Source: Acetonema longum DSM 6540 (GTDB lineage Bacteria; Bacillota; Negativicutes; Sporomusales; Acetonemataceae). From it: DNA of 59,655 nt. Position numbers and translations under genes: made by a program. The stretch is taken from the NCBI RefSeq assembly GCF_000219125.1, contig NZ_AFGF01000054.1:1-59655 (forward strand), written 5' to 3'. This document shows, piece by piece, positions 8,374 to 17,701 of the stretch (positions within the stretch are counted from its first letter, which is position 1; every line of letters begins with the position of its first letter). The notes under the pieces were generated by a model, which saw only the letters and a list, made by a program, of their open reading frames with translations, searched no databases and was not told the origin of the DNA.

Positions 8374-8640
8374 ATCCCCTTTCGCGATATCGATATTGAT
8401 ATCGTTGTTAAATTCATTTCACAATTTTCTATATTTTGAATTATATTGTGATAATATCAAATTATCGTCAAAAGGCTTCCATTCGGCGCAAACATTACAT
8501 ACAGATGTCTCCTCCTTAACGCCTATGCCTTTCCCTGTTTTTGAAGGCTTTAATATTTAAGATCCTACAAATGTACTGTCAAAATATCGTCAAATAATTT
8601 TACTACAATTTAATTTATAAAGTAAAATCAATAAATGGTT
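8374..8640 (-). promoter_or_regulatory. hut operon upstream region with direct-repeat operators and mini-ORFs
   Basis: This 267-bp region has no protein gene of normal size. A possible promoter reads TTGACA (8577-8582), 17 bp, TAAATA (8554-8559). A 16-bp direct repeat differs at one base: TCAAAATATCGTCAAA at 8579-8594 (overlapping the -35) and TCAAATTATCGTCAAA at 8457-8472, so it may bind a regulator. Between them a strong AAGGAGG (8511-8517) precedes a start-stop codon pair (ATG TAA, 8500-8495) and an overlapping 12-codon ORF (8495-8457, MFAPNGSLLTII). An AT-rich imperfect palindrome lies near 8384-8402, next to the hutU ribosome-binding site. Confidence 0.45.
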
Positions 8641-8695
8641 AAAAAAGCTGGTTCCGAATTTATCTTTACGGAATCAACAATAATTTGGAACCAGC
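8641..8695 (-). terminator. Intrinsic terminator downstream of the tryptophanase-like gene
   Basis: On the minus strand GCTGGTTCC and GGAACCAGC pair across about 31 nt and are followed by TTTTTT. A second perfect hairpin (CAGGCTGGCATCGTT arms, 8756-8790) lies between it and the stop codon. Confidence 0.75.
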
Positions 8696-8808
8696 CTTTG
8701 CCTCCGGTCCGCGCCTCGGCGGCCAGCCGGTTGCCTGCCTCCGCCCTAAAATCATCAGGCTGGCATCGTTAAAAAAACGATGCCAGCCTGTATAATCTGC
8801 GGTAGTTT

Positions 8809-10200
8809 CTATTTGTCAACCGGGGTAAGATGCGCTTGGAAGTGCCGGAGGATGGGTGGCTCCCAGGTAATCTTATAACCGTGCTTAATTTTGTGCGCCC
8901 TTTCTTTGATCGCAATGAGTGCTTCCGCCATGATGTCAAAGTGGCTTTGCGTATATACACGGCGTGGAATGGCGAGACGGGTAAATTCGAACTCAGCATG
9001 GAGTTGTTGCTTGGTATCCGGATCATTGCCCAGCATATAGGAACCAATATCGCAGGCGCGAATGCCGGCTTCCTTATACAGTTCAACTGCCAGGACCTGT
9101 CCCGGGAACTCATAATAGGGAATCTGCGGGAACATCGCCTTAGCGTCAACGAATACACCATGGCCGCCCACCGGCGACTGATAAGCAATACCGGCGTCGT
9201 CCAAATGGGCTGCCAAGTATTCCATTTGACCGATGCGATACTTCAGGTAATTCTCATCCAGTCCCTCGTAAAGGCCTATCGCCAATGCCTCCAGATCCCT
9301 TCCCGCAAGGCCGCCGTAGGTTGTAAAGCCTTCAAAGGAGATGCACCGGGCCTTGATTAGCAGAATCAGCGGAGAGGTTGCATCTTTAACGCCAATTAAG
9401 CCCCCCATATTTACGATCGTGTCCTTTTTAGCAGACATGGTAAACATATCGCCACAGTCAAATATGGCCCTGATGATTTCCTTAATTGACTTATTTTTGA
9501 ACTCTTCTTCCCGCAGCTTGACAAAGTACGCATTCTCAGCATAACGGGCAGCATCAATGTTCAAAGGAATATTATATTTTTTACAAACAGCGGCTACCTC
9601 ACGAATATTTTGCACGGACACGGGCTGACCGCCGGCAGAGTTGTTGGTAATGGTCATTACAACCAGTCCCACATTTTCCGGCCCGTATTGCAAAATCGTC
9701 TTTTCCATCTTTTCCACATTCATATTGCCTTTGAACGGAGCCCTCTTCGTTGGGTCCTTCGCCTCTTCCACGACACAATCCAGAGCCCGTGCGCCGCAAA
9801 GCTCTACATGAGCCCGCGTTGTATCAAAGAACATATTGGAGATAGCAATTTTTCCCGGGACAAGCATAGCGCCAAAAAGAACTTTTTCCGCCGCCCGTCC
9901 TTGATGAACCGGCTGGATATAATCATAATTGAAAATATCCTTACCCGCTTCCAACAGCTTGTAATAACTGGACGACCCGGCATAGGCCTCATCACCTCGC
10001 ATTATGCCCGCCCACATTTGGTCGGACATGGCGTTGGTCCCTGAGTCGGTCAGAAGGTCAATATACACATCCTGCCCGGCAAGATTAAATAAATTATATT
10101 TTGCTTCTTTGATCTTCTGTTCTCTTTCTTTTTGGGTAAGCATTTTGATTGGCTCCACCATTTTAATTCTAAAGGGTTCCGGGATGTACTTAACCGCCAT
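8809..10200 (-). CDS. tnaA: Tryptophanase-like PLP-dependent beta-eliminating lyase
   Basis: A 463-aa fold-type I PLP enzyme of the tryptophanase / tyrosine phenol-lyase family. It has [49 protein letters not shown] and the PLP lysine in TMSAKKD. Tyrosine phenol-lyases carry an arginine in the motif recalled as VRSMERG; here the aligned segment is GIRACDIG with isoleucine, as in E. coli TnaA (GIRAVEIG). This favours tryptophanase, which gives indole, pyruvate and ammonia. An aromatic-type amino-acid permease and a TyrR-like regulator lie just upstream, and a sigma54-type promoter sits at 10269-10284. The start is ATG behind AGGAGGAG. Specificity is inferred from one motif and was not tested by alignment. 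Confidence 0.85.
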   Translation of the reverse strand: MAVKYIPEPFRIKMVEPIKMLTQKEREQKIKEAKYNLFNLAGQDVYIDLLTDSGTNAMSDQMWAGIMRGDEAYAGSSSYYKLLEAGKDIFNYDYIQPVHQGRAAEKVLFGAMLVPGKIAISNMFFDTTRAHVELCGARALDCVVEEAKDPTKRAPFKGNMNVEKMEKTILQYGPENVGLVVMTITNNSAGGQPVSVQNIREVAAVCKKYNIPLNIDAARYAENAYFVKLREEEFKNKSIKEIIRAIFDCGDMFTMSAKKDTIVNMGGLIGVKDATSPLILLIKARCISFEGFTTYGGLAGRDLEALAIGLYEGLDENYLKYRIGQMEYLAAHLDDAGIAYQSPVGGHGVFVDAKAMFPQIPYYEFPGQVLAVELYKEAGIRACDIGSYMLGNDPDTKQQLHAEFEFTRLAIPRRVYTQSHFDIMAEALIAIKERAHKIKHGYKITWEPPILRHFQAHLTPVDK

Positions 10201-10229
10201 TATAAACTCCTCCTAGTTCATCCGAATTG

Positions 10230-10251
10230 TAAAGTGAGTTCATTCACTTTA
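10230..10251. promoter_or_regulatory. Perfect inverted repeat between the sigma54 site and the tryptophanase start
   Basis: TAAAGTGA and TCACTTTA are separated by 6 nt. The 8-bp arms lie about 20 nt downstream of the predicted transcription start and about 30 nt before the ATG. It could be an operator or an mRNA hairpin; no second copy was seen before the permease. Confidence 0.5.
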
Positions 10252-10268
10252 AGCTTGTTATATACTTT

Positions 10269-10284
10269 TGCAAGTATCGTACCA
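10269..10284 (-). promoter_or_regulatory. Sigma54-type promoter of the tryptophanase-like gene
   Basis: The minus strand reads TGGTACGATACTTGCA, matching the -24/-12 consensus (TGGCAC N5 TTGC) with T in place of C at the fourth base. Both the sigma54 activator (11924-13531) and rpoN (48359-49771) are in the window. Confidence 0.65.
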
Positions 10285-10403
10285 AGCGATAATCAATGCC
10301 AAATAGGATAATCAAGAGGATTATGATAATTTTGATTGATAAATTTTCTTACCAATATGAAAAGATAATGAATCATCCTGGCAGCGATGCAGAGAATAAA
10401 AAA

Positions 10404-10444
10404 GATAAAGGATACTTCCACTTTCTGTAGAAATATCCTTTATC
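10404..10444 (-). terminator. Terminator after the amino-acid permease
   Basis: GATAAAGGATA and TATCCTTTATC form an 11-bp stem, followed on the minus strand by a T-rich CTTTTTTATTC stretch. It separates the permease transcript from the tryptophanase promoter. Confidence 0.7.
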
Positions 10445-10462
10445 CGGCTGCTCCTGATCAAC

Positions 10463-11833
10463 TTATGTAATGTTCCTCGACTTTGCCGTCCCTTTTTTCA
10501 ATTTAAAGCCGATCCAAAGAACAACTAACCATACAGGCATAATATAGACCGACAGTTTCATGCTATCAATCTGAAGCATCAAAACCACGATCATAATCAT
10601 AAACGCCAGGCAAGCATAGTTGGAATATGGATGCAGCGGCACTTTAAACTCCAGTTTGTCTGCATCATTCCCCTTCGCGGCACGGAATTTAAGATTGGCA
10701 ATAATAATCACAATCCAGCTAATGACTGCGGCCAGAACGGCCACGGCAATAAGATACATAAAGACCTTCCCAGGCATCAAATAATTTAGCGCCACAGCAG
10801 CCAGAGTACACGTGGAGGACGCCAGAACGCCTGCTACAGGTACACCTTTGTCATTTAATTTCGCAAAAATCCGGGGAGCATTGCCCTGCTGCGCCAACCC
10901 ATACAGCATGCGGGCATTACTGTAAATGCCGCTGTTATAAACCGACAGAGCAGCAGTAAGAACAACCACATTCAAAATCGTCGCGGCCGCCGGAATACCC
11001 ATTTTCGAAAAAATTTGCACGAAAGGACTTCCATCTAAACCGACTTTATTCCAAGGATAAATAATCATCATGACCGTTAATGCGCCTACATAAAAAACCA
11101 AAATTCGCCACATTACCTGATTGACGGCCTGAGCGATTGACTTTTTTGGGTTATCGGCCTCCCCCGCAGTAATCCCGATCAGTTCAATGCCGCCAAATGA
11201 AAACATCACGATGACCAGCGACAGCAGCAATCCCCCTATCCCATTGGGCATAAATCCGCCATGAATCCAAAGATTTTCAAAGCCGAGAGGGGTTCCGCCG
11301 ACGCCGATTCCGGTGAAAATCATCATAGCCCCCAGAATAATCATGCCGATGATAGCAACTACTTTCACGATTGCAAACCAGAATTCCAGTTCACCATACA
11401 TTTTTACTTCGATTAGGTTCAGCAAGGTGATCAATACCAAACACGCCAGGGCAGATACCCAATGTGGCACATCGGGCCACCAATAGTTGATATAAATTCC
11501 TACCGCCGTCAGTTCAGCCATACTAACAATAATGTAATTAAACCAATAGTTCCAGCCGGATAAAAAACCGGGAAACTCTCCCCAGTATTTGTACGCGTAA
11601 TAACTAAAAGAACCCGAGACGGGCTCATCCACCGCCATTTCACCAAGCATCCTCATAATCATAAAAATAACGATCCCGCCAATGATATACGAAAGAGTAA
11701 TCGCCGGTCCCACCAATTGAATCGTTTGCGCCGATCCATAAAACAATCCTGTGCCAATTGCTCCCCCCAGGGCAATCATCTGAATATGTCGATTTTTTAG
11801 TCCCCGTTGCATGCCATGATTTGCTGAATCCAT
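10463..11833 (-). CDS. AAT-family amino-acid permease, probably aromatic amino acids
   Basis: A 456-aa permease with 12 predicted membrane helices of the APC superfamily, AAT group. The N-terminus carries LKNRHIQMIALGGAIGTGLFYGSA, and SFGGIELIGITAGEADNPKKSI is the conserved loop of AroP/PheP/GabP-type proteins. It lies between the TyrR-like regulator and the tryptophanase-like lyase, and a near-consensus sigma54 promoter precedes it at 11884-11899. Tryptophan, tyrosine or phenylalanine uptake is therefore the likely role. The start is ATG with GGAGAGGAG upstream. Substrate choice is inference from context. Confidence 0.86.
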   Translation of the reverse strand: MDSANHGMQRGLKNRHIQMIALGGAIGTGLFYGSAQTIQLVGPAITLSYIIGGIVIFMIMRMLGEMAVDEPVSGSFSYYAYKYWGEFPGFLSGWNYWFNYIIVSMAELTAVGIYINYWWPDVPHWVSALACLVLITLLNLIEVKMYGELEFWFAIVKVVAIIGMIILGAMMIFTGIGVGGTPLGFENLWIHGGFMPNGIGGLLLSLVIVMFSFGGIELIGITAGEADNPKKSIAQAVNQVMWRILVFYVGALTVMMIIYPWNKVGLDGSPFVQIFSKMGIPAAATILNVVVLTAALSVYNSGIYSNARMLYGLAQQGNAPRIFAKLNDKGVPVAGVLASSTCTLAAVALNYLMPGKVFMYLIAVAVLAAVISWIVIIIANLKFRAAKGNDADKLEFKVPLHPYSNYACLAFMIMIVVLMLQIDSMKLSVYIMPVWLVVLWIGFKLKKGTAKSRNIT

Positions 11834-11883
11834 TTCTCTCGCTCCTCTCCTTTTTTAGCTTGAAAGTAACTACTTGGATCATT

Positions 11884-11899
11884 TGCAATATTCATGCCA
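11884..11899 (-). promoter_or_regulatory. Sigma54 promoter of the amino-acid permease
   Basis: The minus strand reads TGGCATGAATATTGCA, a near-perfect -24/-12 element with correct GG-to-GC spacing, about 50 nt before the permease start and directly downstream of the sigma54 activator gene. Confidence 0.8.
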
Positions 11900-11923
11900 G
11901 TGTTAAGGAGATTCGAGGAGGGT

Positions 11924-13531
11924 TCAAATTTTATATGCATGAATCTTATTTAATATTGTAGTATTGGATACTCCTAAGACTTGTCCCGCTAACCGGGAGG
12001 AAGGATATTTTTTTAGAACCCTGGTAATCACTTCTTTTTCCACGCTGGCTACGATATCCTTTAGCGGCGGCCAATCTCCGGTTAGCGGAATTTCGACCTG
12101 CAAGGCCTGCTGATTCTTTGATATATTCCCGATATCCTTTACGGTAACGGCTTCCGTTAGGTCCGCCCAGGCGGCAAGGTGCTCGGGCCTGATTTCGGCA
12201 ACATCGGTTAAATTGATCACTCGCTCCAGCGTATTTTCCAACTGTCGTACGTTGCCCGGCCATTTCTGCGCTGCCAGAATTTCAACACTTGCTTTGACTA
12301 AATGAACTTCCGGCTTATGGATCTTAGTGCAAATTTTTCGAATCAAATGCTGGGCCAGCACAGGAATGTCCGCTTTTCGCTCCCGCAAAGGCGGGATTGT
12401 CAGAGGGATCACATTCAGTCTGTAATACAAATCATCCCGGAATTCCCCTGATACAATCATTTCTTCCAGATTGCGGTTCGTGGCCGCTATTACCCGTACG
12501 TCGATGCCAATATCCTTATTACCTCCCACGCGGCGAAGCGTCCCCTCCTGCAAGACACGCAGAAGCCGCACTTGCAGCCGGGGCGATATATCGCCTATTT
12601 CATCCAAGAACAGCGTACCGCCGTTGGCCTGCTCAAAAAGCCCCTTCTTGCCGCCTTTGACAGCATCCGTAAAAGCCCCCTCTGCATAACCAAACAGTTC
12701 ACTTTCCAGCAAAGACTCTGTTAATGCCGCACAGTTTATGGGAATAAAGGGCTTATTGCACCTTGATCCCTCCGCATGAATGGCGCTGGCAAACAGCTCC
12801 TTGCCTGTGCCGCTTTCCCCGCGCAATAAAATGGTGGAAGAATTTCTGGCTACAGTACGGGCAGAAGCTATAAGCCGGGTCATTTGATGACTTTGATGGA
12901 TAATATCATCAAATGTTGTTGACTGAGATGATTTACTTGCCTGTAATATTACTTTTTCTACCTGCTGAAAGTCCTGAATGGTCGAAACAGCGCCTATGAT
13001 TTGCCCCTGATCATTGCGGATCGGTACGTTGCTGGACAAGAACTGTACAGTCCTTCCGTTTCTTTTTATCTTCCGTTCTCTCAGCCTACAAACATGACCG
13101 AATCGCAATGTTTCAAGCATGGGGGGATCTTCTCCCACTAATTCTTCCACTTTTACACCGATGGCTTCTTCTGATTTACAATGCAGTATTTTACAGGCCA
13201 CTTCATTAAGATGCGATATGATACCGTCTTTATCAATCGCCAGAACCCCTTCGCTAACAGAATTAAGAATCGTCCGCAGCTCAATTTCTTTTTCCTGATA
13301 AGGCATCTGCGCGCGAAATGCAACATTTGTAATATGCTCCACCTTCGTGAGATCAGTTACTAAATTCAGCGCCTGCTCTTCAGCCTCACATTGGAACTGG
13401 ATAACCATTCCATGCTTAGGGGTTGCCTCCATAGCAATTTTATCTGCGTTGTGCTTTTCGGTAAGTTTGAATATTTCATAACCCAACCCGGGACGATTTA
13501 CAAAATCAATTTGAATAATATACTCCAGCAC
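11924..13531 (-). CDS. TyrR-like sigma54-dependent transcriptional activator (ACT-PAS-AAA+-HTH)
   Basis: The domain order is an N-terminal ACT-like domain (about 1-75), a PAS domain (about 85-195), a sigma54-interaction AAA+ domain and a C-terminal TyrR-type helix-turn-helix (SSRLAGQVLGVSNTTILNKI). Walker A is GESGTGKE near 240-247, Walker B is TLFLDEIGD near 308-316, and the sigma54-contact loop is GAFTDA rather than GAFTGA. ACT domains of TyrR bind aromatic amino acids, so this protein most likely senses them and drives the permease and tryptophanase genes downstream. The GTG at 13531 is preferred because GGCGGG is 7 nt upstream, whereas the TTG two codons earlier is only 1 nt away. The effector is inferred. 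Confidence 0.9.
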   Translation of the reverse strand: MLEYIIQIDFVNRPGLGYEIFKLTEKHNADKIAMEATPKHGMVIQFQCEAEEQALNLVTDLTKVEHITNVAFRAQMPYQEKEIELRTILNSVSEGVLAIDKDGIISHLNEVACKILHCKSEEAIGVKVEELVGEDPPMLETLRFGHVCRLRERKIKRNGRTVQFLSSNVPIRNDQGQIIGAVSTIQDFQQVEKVILQASKSSQSTTFDDIIHQSHQMTRLIASARTVARNSSTILLRGESGTGKELFASAIHAEGSRCNKPFIPINCAALTESLLESELFGYAEGAFTDAVKGGKKGLFEQANGGTLFLDEIGDISPRLQVRLLRVLQEGTLRRVGGNKDIGIDVRVIAATNRNLEEMIVSGEFRDDLYYRLNVIPLTIPPLRERKADIPVLAQHLIRKICTKIHKPEVHLVKASVEILAAQKWPGNVRQLENTLERVINLTDVAEIRPEHLAAWADLTEAVTVKDIGNISKNQQALQVEIPLTGDWPPLKDIVASVEKEVITRVLKKYPSSRLAGQVLGVSNTTILNKIHAYKI

Positions 13532-13734
13532 TTCCAAACCCGCCTTTCAACTTATATCGTATGTGTCACCTTATTATCGTCTCATCCGTAAAATTACTCC
13601 AGTTTAATCATAGTCGGAGGAATAACCAGGGTTATTTATAAGTATGCATAGCATGCCAATTGCCGCATGGTAATTATGATAGCTGGCTTATTGTTCCGTT
13701 TTTCATGCCGGGCCTGGCTGAAAGGAGGTCAAAA

Positions 13735-14334
13735 ATGAAACTCACAAGGATTACGGCTGATGCTGCTGCTACAACTTCCTGGTCAGGCGGTATCAGCAAG
13801 CAGTATGTTATTTACCCGCCGGAATCATCCTATGCCAACAGGGACTTCTCTTATCGGCTCAGTATGGCAGTTGCTTACTCCGATGCGGCGGCTAAATACA
13901 GCAAACTGGAAAATATCACGCGTCATCTGGTGATGCTTGAGGGAACCGCGCAGGTATGCCACAAAGGCCATTACGACCTGCTCATGCACCCCTACCAGGA
14001 AATTGATGTATTCGACGGCGGTTGGGATTCGTCCGGAACCGGCAAGGTTACCGACTTCAATCTCATGCTGGGCCCGGGGGCTCACGGCAGAATGGCGGTG
14101 ATTGAGCAAGACGGCACAATTGGGCTTGGTGGTTGCGGGAGTTGCGGCAAGCCGTATAACCGCATGGCATTTTTCTGCGGCTGCGGTTCGGCTTTCTTTG
14201 CCTTTGCCGGCAGTGAGCAGGCTACGGTTTTGCAGCATGACCTGCTTTTGCTGGAAGGGTTCCCTGAAGGCCTCTCCGTCACGATCAGCCTCGCAGGCGC
14301 TAAACTGATCCGCATGGATATTTGTTGCCGGTAA
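13735..14334 (+). CDS. hutD: HutD/Ves family protein
   Basis: A 199-aa cupin-like protein of the HutD/Ves family, recognised by the N-terminal WSGGISKQYVIYPPES and FSYRLSMA, the central LEGTAQV and the DFNLML segment. In Pseudomonas, HutD is thought to limit hut operon induction by binding urocanate or formiminoglutamate. Its presence about 5 kb from hutUIH on the opposite strand fits a link to histidine use. The start is the ATG 4 nt after AAAGGAGGTCA rather than an upstream in-frame ATG. An unusual cysteine-rich stretch (GGCGSCGKPYNRMAFFCGCG) near residues 135-155 is not something I expect in the family. Confidence 0.85.
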   Translation: MKLTRITADAAATTSWSGGISKQYVIYPPESSYANRDFSYRLSMAVAYSDAAAKYSKLENITRHLVMLEGTAQVCHKGHYDLLMHPYQEIDVFDGGWDSSGTGKVTDFNLMLGPGAHGRMAVIEQDGTIGLGGCGSCGKPYNRMAFFCGCGSAFFAFAGSEQATVLQHDLLLLEGFPEGLSVTISLAGAKLIRMDICCR

Positions 14335-14402
14335 AAGAGAGTAATCAATATAAAATCTGAAATAATTAATCTGGTATTGCTACAATGAACAGTACAACTG
14401 CA

Positions 14403-17400
14403 TCAGAACCAGCTTTTGATTTGATTATTGCTTTCGTACGCCGCCATTATTTCTTCCAGCGATGCCAGTTCAGCTGCTTTCCCCAGCTTATTAAAGATGA
14501 TTCGCGCCTGCTGATGATATTCCGCCGCCGGTAAAAGCAGCTTATCAGCAAATACGGCAGCTATTTCTTTTTTTCTTTGCATCAGCAGTTTGATTTCTGC
14601 TTGCGTCCGAAAAACTATCGCCTTTTGATAAGGATCATTATACTGTTTGAGGAATTCCCCGGCTTGCTCCAGATGTTTTTTCCCCTCCTGAGGATGGTCC
14701 TGTCTGACCGCAATCAGCGCCAGCATGCAATTAAGCGTGCAATATCCGCGCAGATACCAATAGCCTTTTTGATCCCCCAGCCCCTCCGCCACGGACAGGG
14801 CATCGGTAAAATAGGCGCCGGCTTTCGTATAATCCCGGAGTTGAAACGCGGCATAGCCGGCATTAATATAAAATAAGGCTACCCCTTCGCTGATATTTTT
14901 CCGCCCGGCGATCCGGATCGCCTGTTCATAATGCCGCAGCGCCGCCGTATAATCAAAGGTTTCTCGTCGTAAGTCCCCAATGTAATTATTGGCGGCGGCA
15001 ATCGGGAAAGCATAGAAACGATTGCGCCCCGCAAGTTTTTTTAATAAGGCCAGAGATTGCCGGTAATAATCCTCGGCTTGCTCCTGCTGGCCCTTCAGGG
15101 CACAGGCAATCCCCAGGAAGCGCAGGGCTGTCGCTTTTTTATCGGGAATTGGGTCGTGTTCCGTCAAACGCAGCAGCTTCAGGGCAAATCGTTGGATCAA
15201 ATGAGCCTTACGGGTTTGAATGCCGCAATAAATAATCTGCTGATACCCTTTGATTTGGTAGTCCCGGAATCTTTTTGCCGCGGCTAAGCGCAGCATTTGG
15301 TGAATCAGCCTCACACCTTGCAGATGCGCTCCCCGCCAAATATGATACCGTCCGGACATTTCCCAATAAGCCGCCTTATAAATAGCCAATTGCTCCTCCG
15401 GAATATTTTTTGCGGCCAATACATTGACTAGTTCCTCTATTTTCCTCAAGCATGCAGTAATTTGGCTGCGGCTCTCCCGAAAATCAACATATCCTGCCGG
15501 ATAGGATGGATTCAGTTCCGGAAACATTTCATACTGGGGGCAGAAATATTTTTCCGCCAACCGAATCGTATAGTCCAATATTTTCAGCTTTTCATCGGCA
15601 TTAGTATAGTGATATAAGATATGTTCATAAACATCTTTGTTCTGCCGGCCCTCTTGCAGTTGCTGCTCCAGATAGAAAGCCGCCTGCTTATGGAGCATCC
15701 GTTGCCTGACGGTTGACATCTGACTGTAGACATAGCTGCGAGTCTGCAGATTATAAAACCGATAGGCCAGATCACGATCATTTTTATCCGCTTGAAGATC
15801 CTGCAGCAACAACTGTTTTTGCGCCAGTTCTTCCAACGCTTCCACCAGTTCGAATTCATTCATGGCGGCAGCGGCCAGCAATGTCTCATAACGGACATTA
15901 TTAAAAAAAACGGAACAAATTTCTAAAATCTTTCTGGCATTGGGAGAAACATTGCCGGTACGTTCTTTTAATACGCAGTTCAGGCGAATGGACCCTTGAG
16001 TGATATCGCTGCCGGCCGCCATCAGATTCAGGCATTCATTTAAGAACAGCGCATTGCCGCCGGTATAATCATACAGCCTGGATTGCATCTTATAGCTGAT
16101 GCCGGGCAGACGCAGAGCCGCTAATTGCATCACTTCCTGCTCACTAAACCGTTCAACCGTCAAATATTCCAGCATAGTATCCCGTTCAAATTTTTCCATG
16201 ACCGTTGCAATCTGCTGCCAATATTCCCTATGGGCGGTCGCCACACAGCATATATTCTCTCCGTGAATGTGCAGAATCTGCCATAACAAGGACCAGCCTC
16301 GCTGATCCAGCCAGTGAATGTCTTCTATCACTAAAACGGTTTTCTTCAAACCGGCGGCTTGGCCCAGTACCGCACACAGAATTTCTTCCCGCATGGCCGT
16401 GTTGAATGTATAAGCATCCATGACTGCGTCCTGCTGCAGTTGTTCTTTTATCTTTACGGTGGGAAAAGCATAAGCGACCGCCTGTTGCCAAAGTGGCGGC
16501 AAATGTACTTGAGCCGTATTTAAAAATGCCATTGCCTGCAGAAAAATACTGTTCCAGGCCTTATAGTCATATTCCGCTTCCGCCTGATAACATTGGGTGC
16601 GAAATACATTGTTTTTCTCCGGCGGAATAGCCGGAATCAATGCTTCCACAATGGTTGTTTTGCCGACGCCTTGGTCTCCCTGCAAAAAAAGCATTCCTGC
16701 GCCCTGACTGCCACGATGAAACTTGTCCAGCCATGACCGGATTTGCCGCAATTCCTTTTCCCGTCCGAAAAACTGCTGGCTGGAAGAAGCTAATTCCGGG
16801 GTAACGTTTGGGACGCTTTTCCTGGTCTTAATCCGATGATAGAGTTCCTGAGTTTTCATGCTGGGGGCCAGACCTAAATCCTGCTCCATTTTCCGTTCCA
16901 AATCCCGATAGATCTCCAGGGCTGTATAGGAATTCTCTTTGGCATATATTTTCATGAGGGTCCTGTAAGCGCTTTCATTATAAGCATCCAAACTGATTAA
17001 TTCATGCAGATATTTTGTGGCAGCCGTATACTCTTCCTGTTTGATCATTTTTAGGATCCACTTGGTCAAATAACCGATTACGGTCTTCCGGAACTGCTCG
17101 CGCCTTTCGCTGACCCAATGGTCAAAACCGGCCGCGTCCTTGCAGGAAAACCCCGCTAAAAACTCTGCCGGATTTTTTCCCAGAAATTCCGCGATCTGAT
17201 TTGCCGTCAATAACTCCAGATCCGTCGATATCGTCAAGGCAGGATTTAAAGCAATACTGGCGCGGGATGACGTGATCAGCAGGTCCGACGTCAGGGTCTT
17301 TCTCAGCAAATAAACCGTGTTGCGCAGATTTTGCCTGGCGGCGTTATCCTCCCTGTCCCCCCAGAAAAGTGCGGCTAAATTTTCACGGGTAGCTTCCCCG

Positions 17401-17513
17401 TTAACCAAAAGGTAGTATAACAGTGCTTCCATTTTGGCAAAGGGAAAGACAATTTGTTTATCATTCCAATAAACTGCCGGCCTTTTAAATAATACTGCCC
17501 GTAGATTAGCCAC
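14403..17513 (-). CDS. SARP/BTAD-type transcriptional regulator with ATPase and TPR domains
   Basis: A large regulator of about 1036 aa. The N-terminus is an OmpR-like winged helix (about 1-95) followed by a bacterial transcriptional activation domain of helical repeats (to about 235, SYTALEIYRDLERKMEQDLGL). Next is an AAA/NACHT-like ATPase with FGREKEL and P-loop GDQGVGKTT (near 279-287 from this start) and Walker B VLVIEDIHWLD. The C-terminal half is tetratricopeptide-like repeats. Such proteins act as signal-gated activators. I chose the GTG at 17513 because AGGAG lies 8 nt upstream; the longer TTG frame has no ribosome-binding site. It is convergent with hutD and divergent from nothing obvious, so its target is unknown. 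Confidence 0.82.
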   Translation of the reverse strand: MANLRAVLFKRPAVYWNDKQIVFPFAKMEALLYYLLVNGEATRENLAALFWGDREDNAARQNLRNTVYLLRKTLTSDLLITSSRASIALNPALTISTDLELLTANQIAEFLGKNPAEFLAGFSCKDAAGFDHWVSERREQFRKTVIGYLTKWILKMIKQEEYTAATKYLHELISLDAYNESAYRTLMKIYAKENSYTALEIYRDLERKMEQDLGLAPSMKTQELYHRIKTRKSVPNVTPELASSSQQFFGREKELRQIRSWLDKFHRGSQGAGMLFLQGDQGVGKTTIVEALIPAIPPEKNNVFRTQCYQAEAEYDYKAWNSIFLQAMAFLNTAQVHLPPLWQQAVAYAFPTVKIKEQLQQDAVMDAYTFNTAMREEILCAVLGQAAGLKKTVLVIEDIHWLDQRGWSLLWQILHIHGENICCVATAHREYWQQIATVMEKFERDTMLEYLTVERFSEQEVMQLAALRLPGISYKMQSRLYDYTGGNALFLNECLNLMAAGSDITQGSIRLNCVLKERTGNVSPNARKILEICSVFFNNVRYETLLAAAAMNEFELVEALEELAQKQLLLQDLQADKNDRDLAYRFYNLQTRSYVYSQMSTVRQRMLHKQAAFYLEQQLQEGRQNKDVYEHILYHYTNADEKLKILDYTIRLAEKYFCPQYEMFPELNPSYPAGYVDFRESRSQITACLRKIEELVNVLAAKNIPEEQLAIYKAAYWEMSGRYHIWRGAHLQGVRLIHQMLRLAAAKRFRDYQIKGYQQIIYCGIQTRKAHLIQRFALKLLRLTEHDPIPDKKATALRFLGIACALKGQQEQAEDYYRQSLALLKKLAGRNRFYAFPIAAANNYIGDLRRETFDYTAALRHYEQAIRIAGRKNISEGVALFYINAGYAAFQLRDYTKAGAYFTDALSVAEGLGDQKGYWYLRGYCTLNCMLALIAVRQDHPQEGKKHLEQAGEFLKQYNDPYQKAIVFRTQAEIKLLMQRKKEIAAVFADKLLLPAAEYHQQARIIFNKLGKAAELASLEEIMAAYESNNQIKSWF

Positions 17514-17656
17514 TTTCTCATCTCCTATGGCGGAATTCCGATAAGCATGGTTTTTAGTCAAAAATTATCTCAATTTTCATTATATAATCCCATGCCGTTT
17601 AAAACAACAGAGAACGCCAGAAAATACTTCTTCCTTCATGAGATGACGCATAATTT

Positions 17657-17698
17657 AAAAGCCGGAACCCATCCCGTTGCGGGAGAGGCTCCGGCTTC
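17657..17698 (-). terminator. Terminator after pdxK
   Basis: AGCCGGA and TCCGGCT pair across a 23-nt loop that contains its own CTCCCGCAACGGGA hairpin, followed on the minus strand by TTTAAATT. Confidence 0.65.
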
Positions 17699-17701
17699 TG
17701 C

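Noticed and set aside
8809-10200. Tyrosine phenol-lyase
   Set aside because: The position that is arginine in tyrosine phenol-lyases is isoleucine here (GIRACDIG), as in tryptophanases; not fully excluded.
17514-17561. TTG start for the BTAD regulator
   Set aside because: No ribosome-binding site; the GTG at 17513 has AGGAG at good spacing.
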